This document shows, in pieces, positions 53,601 to 64,000 of a stretch of 64,000 bases of DNA. The translations under genes were made by a program, and so were the position numbers. Below the pieces are notes generated by a model that was not told where the DNA came from, did no database searches, and saw only the letters and a program-made list of their open reading frames with translations. The stretch is from positions 74,776-138,775 of the forward strand of contig VXBP01001803.1 of NCBI GenBank assembly GCA_013400115.1, written 5' to 3'. The DNA comes from Rhinopomastus cyanomelas (Eukaryota; Chordata; Aves; Bucerotiformes; Rhinopomastidae). Numbering within the stretch: the first letter of the stretch is position 1; each line of letters starts with the position of its first letter.

Positions 53601-56600
53601 GCTTTGATTTTCCTTTCATACTTAACAGTGCTTAAATCTGATTACTCAGAACCTGCTCCTGTAACTGAGTCTCTGCAGGAACATCTTGTCCCCTTGGTAA
53701 CAGAGCATCTCTGTATGGCAACAAGAGTTCATGTAAGTTGTATCTCTTCATTCATATTGGCAATTTGCAGAGATACCATGAACTTCCCCATATGGGTCCA
53801 GTGACAGCAGGACTGGAGCTCAAATAGACATTTTTCTGGCCCGAAACACAAAGGTCGTTGAAGTATGGCAAAAGAAACAATGTTCAATATGTGCCACTGA
53901 GCCACTGAGTCTGATAATTTTGTTCTCAATCTTTCAGTATAATCTTACTGCAACAGGTGGCCTCTACAGACATACTGGGGAAGCAAACTACTAGTATAGG
54001 AAAAATACCAGTTATTCATGAAAGCATCTGAACAAAGTCAGGTATAAAACTCCCAAGGGCACACTTACCTCTTGTTTATGGCTAGCAGCATTACTGATGC
54101 TGTAGTATGGATTTTAATATATATTTGCTTAACATGATCAGACATTATTAAGGCACTAAACACACATTAAACTATGTCAGCTATTGAATCAGCTGAGAGT
54201 GAGTTAACTAATGCATAACCTAAGGATATAGAAATCTGCAAATCTATTCAACAGAGAAAAATAAAGCAGTAAGAATTTTGCTAACTTAATAATCAGAGAG
54301 TTTGTATACGAAGCATTTGTCCTAGAGTTCATCTCACGAAGCTAAATATAGCTTGGTATAATACAACTAAATGCAGTCAAAACATCTCTCTTTACTTTAG
54401 AGAAGAGACTCTAGGAGGAAAGAGGAACTAATTTTTGAGAAGTGGAAGTAGGCCTACACAGAAAATTTCAAGTATTATTTTAAGTTTGTATTAGCTTTTA
54501 TCTCAGAGGTTTCATGAATTCTGATGTGCATGCTGAGCAGCGATACTTGGTTTTGTTGCCGTTATAAAAGGGATAATGGGGATAGCACGGAGGCATAAGT
54601 GAGACTGTTTTACAGACAAACACATCACTGAAGCATCCCTGAAAAGTTAGGTAGTTTATACAACCATCTAGTTAATTCTTTTACAACAATGTTCAAAGTA
54701 AACAGCTTGCCACACTGATCCATTGTGTTACTTCTTGTAATTACTACATGTAATTACAGACTACATTTCTTTTACTTCTGTAGAAAAAGCTGGTCCTTTC
54801 AGGGAACAAAGTTTTAAAACTCTTTTGCCCATTTATGTATCCGGCACACACAACTGCACTTATATTTTGTGTTATGGCTGGGTGCTTTAGCTGTAGGATG
54901 TTAGTTCGACTGTAAACAACACTAGTGTCAATAACTGCAGGCATCACACATTTGCACACACCTTTTTGAGGTACTAGATTTCCAAAATAATTACTTCCAT
55001 TTGTACAATACAGGATATTGGATAAGGCAACATGTCTATTGATGTTAAATTCAGATTTTCAAAATTCAGAATAATGCAGAAACTTATTTTTTTAGCAGAA
55101 CTGGCTCATTTTGGGACATATTATGGAAAATATTACAAGGGTGGTTTCGAATGATAAAATAAGAGCATATATACAGAAAAAAACATCCTTGAAATTCATG
55201 CAGTATGCCATGTGTTACCAAATGAAGTGTGCAACACAGTCCTTGGAAAACTTTAAGAAAGCTGAAAGACAGCAAGCAAAAAAAAATTTCTATTATTTGA
55301 GAAACCTTATTTAAAAGAACATTAGAGGTATTATCTTAGCTTGTTTCTTGCACTGAATTGCAGTTTTACAATGTGGGACAAGATGAAAAGAATTCAGAGT
55401 TTTGATTTATCACTTCATGCACTGCGCATCCCTCTCTTGCAGCAGCTTTAAATCTACTCACAGAATCACAGAACAGTAGAGATTGGAAGGGACCATAAAA
55501 GATCATCTAGTCCAGTCCCCCTGATGCAGCAGGATCACCTAGACCAAGTCACACAAGAACACATCTAGGCAGGAAACTCCACAACCTCCATGGGCAGCCT
55601 GTTCCAATGCTCTGTAACCCTCACTGTCAAGAAGCTCCTTCTTACATTCATATGGAACCTTCTATGTTCCAGCTCACACCCATTGCCCCTTGTCCAATCA
55701 ATAGATGACATCAAGAAGAGCCTGGGTCCATCCTCCTGACACCCACCCTTCACATATTTATAAACATTAAGGAGATCACCCCTCAGTCTCCTCTTCTCCA
55801 AACTAAAGAGACCCAGCTCCCTCAGCCTTTCTGCATAAGGGAGACGCTCCACTTCATCATCCTCGTTGCTCTATGCTAGACTCCCTNAAATCATTAATGA
55901 AGAGATTGAATAGGACTGGTCCCAGCACCGGCCCCTGGGGCACTCCTCTAGATACAGGCCTCCAACTAGACTCTGTCCCACTGACCACTGCTCTCTGGCT
56001 TCTATACTGCAGCCAGTTCACCATCCACCTCACTACTTGATCATCTAGACCACACTGCCTCAGTTTGGCTGTGATGATGCTGTGTGAGACTGTGTCAAAT
56101 GCCTTACTATACTTTAGATAGACCACATCCACTGCTCTGCCATCATCTATCTACCTGGTTATGCCCTCATAAAAGCCCATCAGGTTGGCCAAGCATGACT
56201 TCCCTTTGATGAAGCTATGCTGACTGTCCCAAATAACTCTCTTGTCCTTGATGTGCCTGGAGACAGTGTCTAGTTCTTAATCCAGAAAGGAAAAGCTATT
56301 AAAACATTAGTAAGGGATCTTTTTGAGCTCTTGAATTTTGTCTTTTACTTTCTGTGTGCCTCATCAGTCAGTTGTGTTTGTATTTGCAAATATAAATTTG
56401 TCAAGACTTGATAACTTGTCACAGTAAGTAATTTCTATTAATATTGTGTTTCACATTACTTCAGGCTGCATTTAGGACAAAACTAGCAAGTGTTTTACGC
56501 AGGATGATCTTGTGGGTCTTGTTCTAGTACAAAAATTAAAAGATTATGAGTAAAAGATTAAGGTCTAATAGAACATACATTTTACAGAAATGTATGTCAA

Positions 56601-59178
56601 TATTTTGAATGACAGACAAAATTGAACAGTCAAATACTTTCTATTTGTACCTGTTAGGGCACTGCAGATGGAGAGACTTCCTCAGTAATTACATCATCTT
56701 TGGAGACTGAGAAGTGCAGATACGAAAGCTCCAAGTATGTTTGAAGAAGTTTTACTTTGTGCCATAAAATATTAGTGAATATTAAAGGTAATCTTTCATA
56801 GAATTAGAAAGATCATAGAACGCTTTGGGTTGAAAGGGATCCTCTAAAGCCATCTTGTCCAATCCTTCCAACAACTGACCTAGAGACAACTGCAACTAGA
56901 TCAGTTTTGTTTAGAGTCCTGTTCAGACCAGCCTTGAACTTCTCCGAGGATGGTGCTTCTGCTGTCTTTCTGGGAAACGTGCTCCAGTGCAAACCTGATG
57001 ACGGTGCACTTGATCTCATTTGTTGTTAGAATCTTGCTGTTCTTGGCCATACATATACAAGCCCTTCTTATCATTTTTTGCATCAATTGCCAAGATCAGC
57101 TTCAGCCATGCCTTGGCCATCCTGTCCCTATTCCCATAGAATCAGGCAGTGTCCTTATACTATTCCCAAGATACTTCTTCCTGCCTCCACTGCCTGTGCA
57201 GTTCCTTCTTGCCCTTTAATTTGATCACCAGATATTGACCATGCCATGCTGGTCTCTTCAGCTCCTTGCCTGATTCCTTACACTTTAGGATTAAGAATCT
57301 TTGTTCTCTATGGAAAGCACCCTTAAAGACCTGCCATCTCTGTTTCTGCTCCCTTGTCCGTGACAGCCATTTCATAGGGAGTCAGATGGACTAACTCTTT
57401 GAAGAGCTGGAAGTTTGCTTTCCTAAAATTCAGAGTCCTGGCTTTATTCTTTGCCTGACCCATATGCCTCAGGACTGTGAACTCCACCAGAGTGTGCTTA
57501 CTGAAGTCCAGGTCTCCTCCAGTCTTAGAATTATAGAATCATTCTGATTGGAAAAGACCCTTGGGATCACTGAGTCCAATCATCAGTCGTACTCTGCGAA
57601 GTTCTTCTCTAAACCATATCCTCCAACACCACATCTATACAATCTGTAAACACATCCAGGGATGGTGACTCAATCACATCCCTGGGCAGCCTGTTTCAAT
57701 ATCTGACTACTCTTTCTGTGAAAAATTTTTTCTTAATGTCTAGTCTAAACCTCTCCTGGTGCAGCAGGTTGAAGCCGCTCCCTCTTGTTCTATCGTTAAT
57801 TACCTGTGAGAAGAAATGGGCACCAACCTCTCTACAACGTCCTTTCAGGTAGTTGTAGAGAGCGATGAGGTACATTAAGACTACCACCTTCCTAATCCTG
57901 CTGGTCACACTATTTATAACACAAGCCAGGATGTCATTGGCTTTCTTAGCCACCTGAGCACACTGCTGGCTCGTATTCATACACTTGTCAATTAGAACCC
58001 TCAGGTTCCTTTCTGACAGAGAATTTTCCAGCCACAGTTTCCAAAGCCTGTAGTGTTGCATGGTGCTGTTGTGGCACAAGTGCAGGATCTGGCACTTGGC
58101 CCTGTCTTGACATCATTAGTTAGCTTGCTTTCATTTGTGACCATCATCAGGTAAGGCACTGCATTAGGTGAGGCACTGGGTTTGCCTGTCTTTTTCCCAA
58201 CTTAAGAATTTATCCTTCGTGCACTCCAAGTGCCTCACGGGTTGCCTACAGCTCACTGTGCTACTTTTCCCGCAAATGTCAAGGTGACTGAAGTCTCCTA
58301 GCAGGATGAGACTTTGGGAAATGTGAATCCCGTCATAGCCTGGTGCTATGTAGGCCATCTCACTGTCGAAGAAAGCAAAAATTCTGGTGGTGACACCAGC
58401 CATGTATTAATAGACTGGGTCTGTCTGTTCATTCCAATGTCATTGCTTGGAACTGGGAGGATAGAGTCAAAAATAACCTGTGCTCTGGATTCCTTAATGC
58501 CTTGCTATCTCACTTTATCACTCTTGGACTATGGGTTGCATCTTCCTCTCCACCTACAGGGAAGATCAGTAATGGGGAGTGGTCCAAGGGTTTTGCTAAG
58601 CTAAGAAGTTCCCTAGTGATGCTCTTAATCCAGGTCACAGCGAGGGAGCAGGCCTTCCTGTGAATATATTGGTCCATTTGTTCTCCTTAGAAGGGAGTTG
58701 CCTACAATTAAAACTTCTATTATCTTCCTTGTGGAGGTGGTCTAAAGACTGTGTGTTTCCATTAGAGTCTTCATTTGAACTGCCACACCAATTCTGATGA
58801 GTTATTACAAGAGCTATTACCAACCAGCAAAATTATTACCAACTATACAGCCTTACAGAGCTATTATCACCAAATGGTCAATAAGTACCCATTTGAAAAT
58901 CTAAAGACAGATAGGACCTCTTCTTCAAAAAAAGTAACTAGCTCTAAAAGTAACTAGTTTTCACATAAATACACTACAGTCCCTTTTAATCACACAGCTG
59001 AAGGGCCAGTCTGTTGTGCAGAACACGCAGACTCAAAACAGTTACTTACAGGTTTTCTGACATCTGGAAGGGAAGCCCACAGTGGAAAAACAATGGGCAA
59101 TACGAGAAGGTAGGTGAGCTGCTTGCGTGGGGTGTCAGGCCATGCCAGGCTGAGGGGCTGTTCCTCATCTTCTTCATT
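47378..59178 (-). CDS. SLC24A2: Na+/Ca2+,K+ exchanger 2 (NCKX2), last four coding exons, partial
   Basis: NCKX2 is a plasma-membrane exchanger of neurons and cones that extrudes Ca2+ and K+ in exchange for Na+. Coding exons are 59050-59178, 50170-50259, 49555-49721 and 47378-47627, with GT/AG ends and continuous phase, giving the C-terminal 211 residues or so (human protein about 660). The visible part starts in the acidic cytosolic loop (NEEDEEQPLSLAWP). It continues through TM6 and TM7 and the alpha-2 repeat with GLTILAAGTSIPDL, which holds the catalytic aspartate (Asp548 in human). It ends with the last helices and the tail QCPVSI. Upstream exons lie past position 64000. The family has close paralogues, notably SLC24A1, but the loop and C-terminal residues and the synteny next to ACER2 support SLC24A2. 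Confidence 0.95.
47628..49554 (-). other. SLC24A2: SLC24A2 intron before the last exon
   Basis: 1.9 kb, AT-rich, with a short AAAGGTGGTGAAT duplication near 49146. No CR1. Confidence 0.75.
49555..49721 (-). CDS. SLC24A2: SLC24A2 coding exon with alpha-2 repeat
   Basis: 167 bases encoding VGETIGISEEIMGLTILAAG, TSIPDLITSVIVARKGLGD and MAVSSSVGSNIFDITV. This is the ion-binding alpha-2 repeat of the exchanger superfamily. Donor GTAAGTC, acceptor TTTTAG. Confidence 0.96.
49722..50169 (-). other. SLC24A2: SLC24A2 short intron
   Basis: 448 bases, no repeats seen. Confidence 0.75.
50170..50259 (-). CDS. SLC24A2: SLC24A2 coding exon with TM7
   Basis: 90 bases, 30 codons, phase 0 at both ends: SSRKLFPITFFGSISWIAFF then SYLMVWWAHQ. 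Donor GTAAGG, acceptor TTACAG. Confidence 0.95.
50681..50760 (-). repeat. CR1 LINE 3' end fragment, minus strand
   Basis: Plus strand reads CAGAATAACAGAGCCACACT, GGTTGGAAAAGACCCC and ATCGAGTTCAACC, the inverted CR1 3' end. Short remnant. Confidence 0.7.
55455..56275 (-). repeat. CR1 LINE, minus strand, with internal junction at an N
   Basis: Left part is the inverted 3' UTR and ORF2 C-terminus (minus translation YAERLRELGLFSLEKRRLRG). At 55887 a single N is followed directly by reverse transcriptase sequence (GVPQGPVLGPVLFNLFIND, then VDVVYLKYSKAFDTVSHSI). The part between the RT catalytic box and the C-terminus, some 400-500 bases in other copies, is absent. Confidence 0.9.
55887..55887. 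other. Single ambiguous base at a repeat junction
   Basis: One N sits exactly where two distant parts of CR1 are joined, which suggests an assembly join and not a sequenced base. Confidence 0.9.
56797..57524 (-). repeat. Older CR1 LINE, 3' half of a split copy, minus strand
   Basis: Left part resembles an inverted 3' end (TCATAGAACGCTTTGGG, GTTGAAAGGGATCC). Upward, minus translation gives the ORF2 linker (ELKRPAWHGQYLVIKLKGKK, HRQWRQEEVSWE) and the end of the endonuclease (HTLVEFTVLRHMGQAK). The endonuclease is interrupted at about 57525 and resumes at about 58126. Confidence 0.8.
57525..58125 (-). repeat. CR1 LINE nested inside an older CR1, minus strand
   Basis: Starts on plus with TAGAATTATAGAATCATTC and TGATTGGAAAAGACCC, the inverted 3' end. 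Minus translation continues to LRVLIDKCMNTSQQCAQVAK. Both flanks are endonuclease sequence of another CR1, so this copy inserted into it. Confidence 0.85.
58126..58640 (-). repeat. Older CR1 LINE, endonuclease half of the split copy, minus strand
   Basis: Minus translation has SLILLGDFSHLDICGKSS, RQPVRHLECTKDKFL and VTNESKLTNDVK, the CR1 endonuclease with its GDF box. It continues the element seen at 56797-57524. Confidence 0.8.
59050..59178 (-). CDS. SLC24A2: SLC24A2 coding exon with acidic loop and TM6
   Basis: 129 bases, 43 codons, phase 0 at both ends: NEEDEEQPLSLAWPDTPRKQ then LTYLLVLPIVFPLWASLPDV and RKP. Donor GTAAGTAAC, acceptor TTACAG. The first exon of the gene visible in this window. 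Confidence 0.95.
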
Positions 59179-59358
59179 CTGTAAGAAAAGCCACAGTGAG
59201 CAGAATACTTGATGAATAATGGAAGAATCAGTTTAGGGTTTCTTTAAAGAACACACGCAACCAAGTTTTTAAGCTTTTGTGAGTAACTTAATAAGTTATT
59301 ATTTAAGAGATACACAGATATATAGATAAAGATACAGATAAAAAGTATTATAGTGTTC

Positions 59359-59620
59359 ATAGAAGCATAGGGTAATTCAGGCTGGCAGGTACCTGGGAAG
59401 CATCACTACTTATCTGGGGTATTTAGACCAGGCTGTGCCAGGACTCTGCTCAGTCAATCTGTGAAATAACCAAGAATAGAGATGGCCTAACCTTCCTAGG
59501 GCCAAGCACCACCACTGGACTGTCCTTGAGGGAAAAAATCTCCTCCTTATCTTCAGCCTGATCCTCTCATCTTCAGATAATCGACAAAGAAGCAGCCTTC
59601 TTAACAACTTGGTGCTAACA
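59359..59620 (-). repeat. Diverged CR1 LINE 3' part, minus strand
   Basis: Plus strand starts TCATAGAAGCATAGGGTAAT. Minus translation has IRLKIRRRFFPSRTVQWW, a diverged ORF2 C-terminus. Confidence 0.65.
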
Positions 59621-59884
59621 AGAAAGTCATTTCTGTCTGGTCTGTGTAGCTGATTTTCACATAAATCTTTAATCTCTTATGTATATGCTGTTCACCTGTC
59701 ATCTCTAGTACAGAGTAGGTGTACAGGATACTTCTCCGATGACAGAAAACCTTTTGGTTGCCACACCTTTCTCTTTCTTTAGACTACTTCTGCTGACAAA
59801 ATGGAGCTCTCTCAGACTGCCGCAGAAAGAAAACAAAATGAACATGGTTCAGCCTTTTGGGTAAAAAGTTATTTTAATAACTTT

Positions 59885-59920
59885 TTAATTTTTTTTTAAT
59901 TTTTTTTTTAATAACTTTTT
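59885..59920. repeat. T-rich low-complexity run
   Basis: Alternating runs of T with AA, about 35 bases. Confidence 0.8.
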
Positions 59921-60497
59921 AACTTTTAACATTAGTAGGCAGCGTTTCCAGAATTCCACATGGATCTGACCTATACCACAGAATAAGGCAACAGAAAAAT
60001 AGGGCTTAAATGGTTCTTTCACATTTGGGTTGTAATGTAAAGACACAGTTAAAGTAAACTCTGTCAAGCATGTGGAAAGACTTCTAGAGAGCTCGGTGAA
60101 AGCTAAAGACGTCCAAAAAGTACTTTCTGAAAACTTTTTCAGAGCATGATAGATACACATTTGCTGAGAACTGGGGCTGACATGCAGATGATGCATTTTT
60201 CCTGTGAGAGACTGCCAATGTCCAGATTCTTGTGGAGGAGTGTGGAAAAAAACACTCCCTTGGCTTGCTTTTCTAGAAGCAAGCAACCTTGAAAGACAGA
60301 ATCTGCACTGGATGACAACTGTCGTCTGCTTCAGGGCAGAAGTTGTTGAAGTGGCAACTCAATGAAAAAGGAAGGCTGCTTGCAGAGACTCCTCAGGGAG
60401 ATCGAGTTGTCTCGCTGGATGGGACTCTCTCTCCCTCTCTGCAGACAGGCTGCTGCAGACAACGGGTCTGACCCGGATAATGACTTGAACTGCCAGT

Positions 60498-60740
60498 TTG
60501 ATGGATATTTCCTATGACAGATTCAGCTGGGTTTTCCTTTTGGTGAGGACTTTCTTGTTACCTTTGGGTTTTCTGTTGGGCTATTTTTGGTCAGAGGTAT
60601 TTGCCTTTGTCTCTATGGTGATGAGTTATGCAAGCCTATCCGTACACTACGTAGGCACCAACAAACAATTGCACTTTCTACTCATGGCCATGCTCCTTGG
60701 GCTGTGTCACAGATTTGTCAAAACAAGATCTGCTAATTAA
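60498..60740 (+). other. Unassigned 80-codon hydrophobic open frame
   Basis: The frame has long hydrophobic stretches (FLLVRTFLLPLGFLLGYF, FVSMVMSYASL). I recognise no family. It could be a chance frame in T-rich sequence or a remnant of an LTR element. Not called as a gene. Confidence 0.15.
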
Positions 60741-61569
60741 TATAGTGTTCTAGCTTTCTTCTTTTGCAAAAATACAGTAACTGAGAATGCAGACTTCTCT
60801 GCAGTGTGCAAATTGCTCTTCCTACAGATTTGTAATGGTTTCTTATAACTTATTGTCCTGTCTTAAAATTGCTTACATAAACCTTATGACAACATCTGTC
60901 ATTTGAATGACCACATCAGCTATTTTTCTCTGAGCAAAACATTTATTGATGAAGTGTCACTGTATGTTGCTAGTGTTCATAACATTTTCTAAGTTTTGCG
61001 AATTTTGATTGAAGATTTGATTATTCCACTATTATGAACTCCCAAATTGTTAAAGTACTCAGTGCGCTGAACTGATCAGGACCTACAGAAGCAAGCCCAA
61101 TTTTTATCTCAGGTTCTTCTGTCACAACAATGACAGACAGGAAGAAGATCACTGTTTACCTCAATTAATAAAATTAATAGGCTGCAGCTACTTTGACAAT
61201 TATATGTTGATGTCCACATAAGACAATATTTATCAACCCTTAGTCTCTGTAAAACTCCCATGTTGCATTACAGTAAAGTGAACAAGTATAATAGTTGTAA
61301 TCAATAAAAAAAAAGAGCATATACACAATTTCTCACACTCCACACAGTATTTAAGAGGCTCCTGTGCAGCTCAACAGACTAGCATTTGTCTTTCACTTTT
61401 ACCCCAAAGTGCATACATGATCTGTACTTCACTGCTGCAATCTCCTGAAACCTAACTTCTGGGTGACTGCATTGGTGCAGAATTTTGTGGGACTACTTCC
61501 TAGACCTAAAGCATACCTTCCAAAAATCAGTGAGGAGCTTCAGTGCATTTCTAAATCTATAATCAAACC

Positions 61570-61765
61570 ATCATAGAATAGTCTAGGCTGGAAGTGACCT
61601 CAATGATCATTCAGTTCCAACACCCTGCCACTGAGAAGGACTTCTCTCACTAGACCAAGTTGCTCCAAAATTCATCCAACTTGGATATGAACACTGACAA
61701 TCACAATATCTCTGGGAAACCTGTTCAAGTGCCCCACCACCCTCACAGTCCACAGCGCACATACA
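61570..61765 (-). repeat. CR1 LINE 3' end, minus strand
   Basis: Plus strand reads CATCATAGAATAGTCTAGG, CTGGAAGTGACCTCAATG, then the inverted 3' UTR with a GGAAACCTGTTCAAGTGCCC block. Confidence 0.8.
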
Positions 61766-62944
61766 CTTAGGTCTGACATGTTTAGTTGGTTCCATGGATT
61801 TCAATGCAATGCTGAACTAAGACATGAAAGAAAAGTACTTTCATCAGCTATAAACCCATGTAAATCTGAGTGTCATGCTTGCAGCTACGAGCAGCAATAC
61901 AAAGTATGCTGAGACGTACAGAATTATGTCACAGACTGCATGCACTGTTAGTGGCTCCAGCTTATTTGCAATGCATGTAACACACTGCATTCTCAGGGAA
62001 TGCGAGTAGAAAATAATACTGAGACTATATCTAGTTCTTATTTACTTTAGTCTATGGGATGAAAACTCAGTATTTGCAATGCCCACCCAGAATGATGTTC
62101 TTCTGCAATATTAAGAAGAAAAACTTCATGGTAACATGAGATGTGCATAGGAATTCAGTCACCTAAACACTGACATGATGGTGACATTTTAGATATCCGG
62201 TATCCAACCTCTGGTACTCACTTGACCTCCACACACTCCATCAGAAGCAGAACACATTCTGCTTGTTTGTGGTATATCTGCCACTGCTGTATCAAAATCT
62301 CACTTGGTCTATGCCAGCTCAGGTAGTATTACCTACTCCACCATTTACATACAAGTGAGTCCTACCACAAAACTCATTCCTTCGCTTTGTAACTAATTAG
62401 CTTTAAAGATACTGGAGTGAACATGCATGAAAGCTACATTACTTACTTTGTAAACCTTGTTGATAACCCACTATCTACAAAAGTTTCAAGTGAACTTAAA
62501 CTGCTGCCACAAAACCACAGGCCATTACAGCCAAGTAAGACCTGAAGCTGTGCAGACAATCATAGTTCCCCTACATTTCCTCATCCATTTTGATGCCTTG
62601 TCTGAAAGGACTGTCCAGAATATGCTGTCATAGAAGTAAACATAGAAATGTACTTATAATAATGCAAACACTATTCACTCTAAGCGACGTAGTCATTGAA
62701 TCAGTACTGTTCCTGGCAGAAAAAGACTGGCACCAGAATCACTTTCTCTTGACCAGCACGACGACCTGAAAATCTTTTCCCATGCCACATTTAAATGTTG
62801 GTGTCTGGTATGCAGTTATTGATTTGGAGGACGTGGGACAGGATAAAGTAGTGTATAATATCTGCAGGGTTTTTTTTTTTTATTGTGGCAAGATTTATTA
62901 GATTAGGAAGACAGAAACAGCCATATTAACTCAGACTAAAGGCA

Positions 62945-63270
62945 GTAAGGTCTCAGCCTCCTTTTCTTCAGACCAAACATCCTCAGTTCCTGAGACATTC
63001 CTCATCAGTCTTACTCTCTAGACCCTTCACAAGCCCTGTTATTCTTCTTTAGACTCACTCCAGCACCTAAATATTTTTCTAAATATATTACTTGAGGTAC
63101 AGCCTTGTCAGTGCCAAGTACAGAGTTACAATCACTTCCCTGCTCCTGCATGCCACACTATTTCTGGTACAAGCCAGGATGCCTTTGGCCTTCTTGCTCA
63201 CCTGAGCACACTGCAGGTTCATATCATGGTTTGACAACACTCCCAGGTCCTTTTTCTATAGACTTCTGGT
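62945..63270 (-). repeat. CR1 LINE internal fragment, minus strand
   Basis: Plus strand has GGTCTCAGCCTCCTTTTCTT, AGCCAGGATGCCTTTGGCC and CCTGAGCACACTGCAGGTTC, typical of the inverted ORF2 C-terminus. The 3' end proper is missing. Confidence 0.82.
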
Positions 63271-63519
63271 TAAGTTGAAGTCCTCCGTGAGAACAAGGGC
63301 TATTAGCACTAAAACTTCTCTCCGCTGCTTATGGAATGCTTCAACAGCCTATTCATCATGTTTGTATGGCCTGTGAGAGACTGTCTCTGACTTTCTCCCT
63401 GATTCTTGCCCATTAGCAACCCTTTCTTTACTGCCTAACAAAGCTACTCCACCTCCTTCCTTGCCTATCCCTTCTGAAGAGTTTATAGCCATCTATTTTT
63501 GTACTCTAATCGTATCTGG

Positions 63520-64000
63520 CATAGAATCATAGAATCACAGAATCATTATGGATTGGAAGGAACCTCGAAAGATCATCCAGCCCAATGCCCCTAACACAGC
63601 AGGATCACCTAGACCAAGTCACACAGGAACACATCCAGGCGGGCCTTGAACATCTCCAGTGAAGGAGACTCCACAACCCCCCTGGGCAGCCTGTTCCAGT
63701 GCTCTGTCACCCTCACCGTGAAGAAGTTCCTTCTCAGGTTGATGTGGAACCTTCTGTGTTACAGCTTACAACCATTGCCCCTTGTCCTATCGCCAGATGA
63801 CATTGAGAATAGCCCAGCTCCATCTTCCGGACACCCACCCCTCAAATATTTGTAGACATTAATGAGGTCACCCCTCAGACTCCTCTTCTCCATGCTCAAG
63901 AGATCCAGCTCCCTCAACCTCTCCTTGTAAGAGAGGTGCTCCACCTCCTTCATCATCCTCGTTGCCCTATGCTGGACCCTCTCCAGCAGCTCCACATCCC
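63520..64000 (-). repeat. CR1 LINE 3' part, minus strand, cut by window end
   Basis: Plus strand starts with AGAATCATAGAATCACAGAA, then GGATTGGAAGGAACCTCG. Minus translation has ELLERVQHRATRMMKEVEHL and YKERLRELDLLSMEKRSLRG. Looks less diverged than most copies here. Confidence 0.93.

Larger units (their letters stand above)
50260..59049 (-). other. SLC24A2: SLC24A2 intron (8.8 kb)
   Basis: The first 5 kb (50260-55450) has only a small CR1 piece at 50681-50760 and no other recognisable element. 55455-58640 is a cluster of CR1 copies, one nested. 58641-59049 holds nothing recognised. No extra exon is expected here from mammalian structure. Confidence 0.8.
59179..64000 (-). other. SLC24A2: SLC24A2 intron, continues beyond window
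   Basis: Holds four CR1 pieces. 59640-61560 and 61780-62940 contain no recognised element except T-rich runs near 59885-59920 and an unassigned hydrophobic 80-codon plus-strand frame at 60498-60740. No further SLC24A2 exon could be identified. Confidence 0.7.

Noticed and set aside
62434..62461. Possible 28-base SLC24A2 mini-exon with AG and GTAAGT flanks on minus strand
   Set aside because: Too short, would not keep the reading frame with the phase-0 exon at 59050-59178, and its translation does not resemble the NCKX2 loop.

Overview
The window looks like a piece of a bird genome, most likely from a region Z-linked in chicken. Two things suggest this. It is scattered with more than twenty CR1 LINE fragments, recognisable by 3' ends carrying ATTCTATG-type repeats and by degraded endonuclease and reverse transcriptase reading frames. 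It also carries three genes in the order and orientation of human 9p22: RPS6 (minus), ACER2 (plus), SLC24A2 (minus). The bird and Z assignments are inferences from repeat type and known synteny. CR1 is also abundant in turtles and crocodilians.

Layout. 1-2340 is intergenic repeat sequence with a 111-base assembly gap. 2345-7351 is a complete RPS6 gene of six exons, 249 codons. 6960-8440 is a CpG-rich region shared head-to-head by RPS6 and ACER2. 8179-27575 holds all six coding exons of ACER2, 275 codons, with introns full of CR1. About 27576-30430 is probable ACER2 3' UTR and flank. 31190-39830 is intergenic repeats, including an LTR-like unit with a TATA box and a polyadenylation signal. 40608-59178 holds the last four coding exons of SLC24A2 on the minus strand and probably a very long 3' UTR. 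59179-64000 is the next intron of SLC24A2, whose upstream exons lie beyond the window.

The three genes are not a functional operon. RPS6 is a housekeeping 40S ribosomal protein with a TOP-type start. ACER2 is a Golgi alkaline ceramidase. SLC24A2 is a plasma-membrane Na+/Ca2+,K+ exchanger. Exon boundaries were read from the sequence: each exon has AG and GT flanks, and the reading phase is continuous across every junction.

I did not find a convincing new biological system. The better leads are the compact bidirectional promoter, with a perfect TCTCGCGAGA palindrome and two adjacent perfect inverted repeats; a CR1 copy whose visible ORF2 part has only two stop codons but lacks its 3' end; a CR1 nested inside an older CR1; a CR1-free stretch of about 10.8 kb over the end of SLC24A2; and two probable assembly artefacts.
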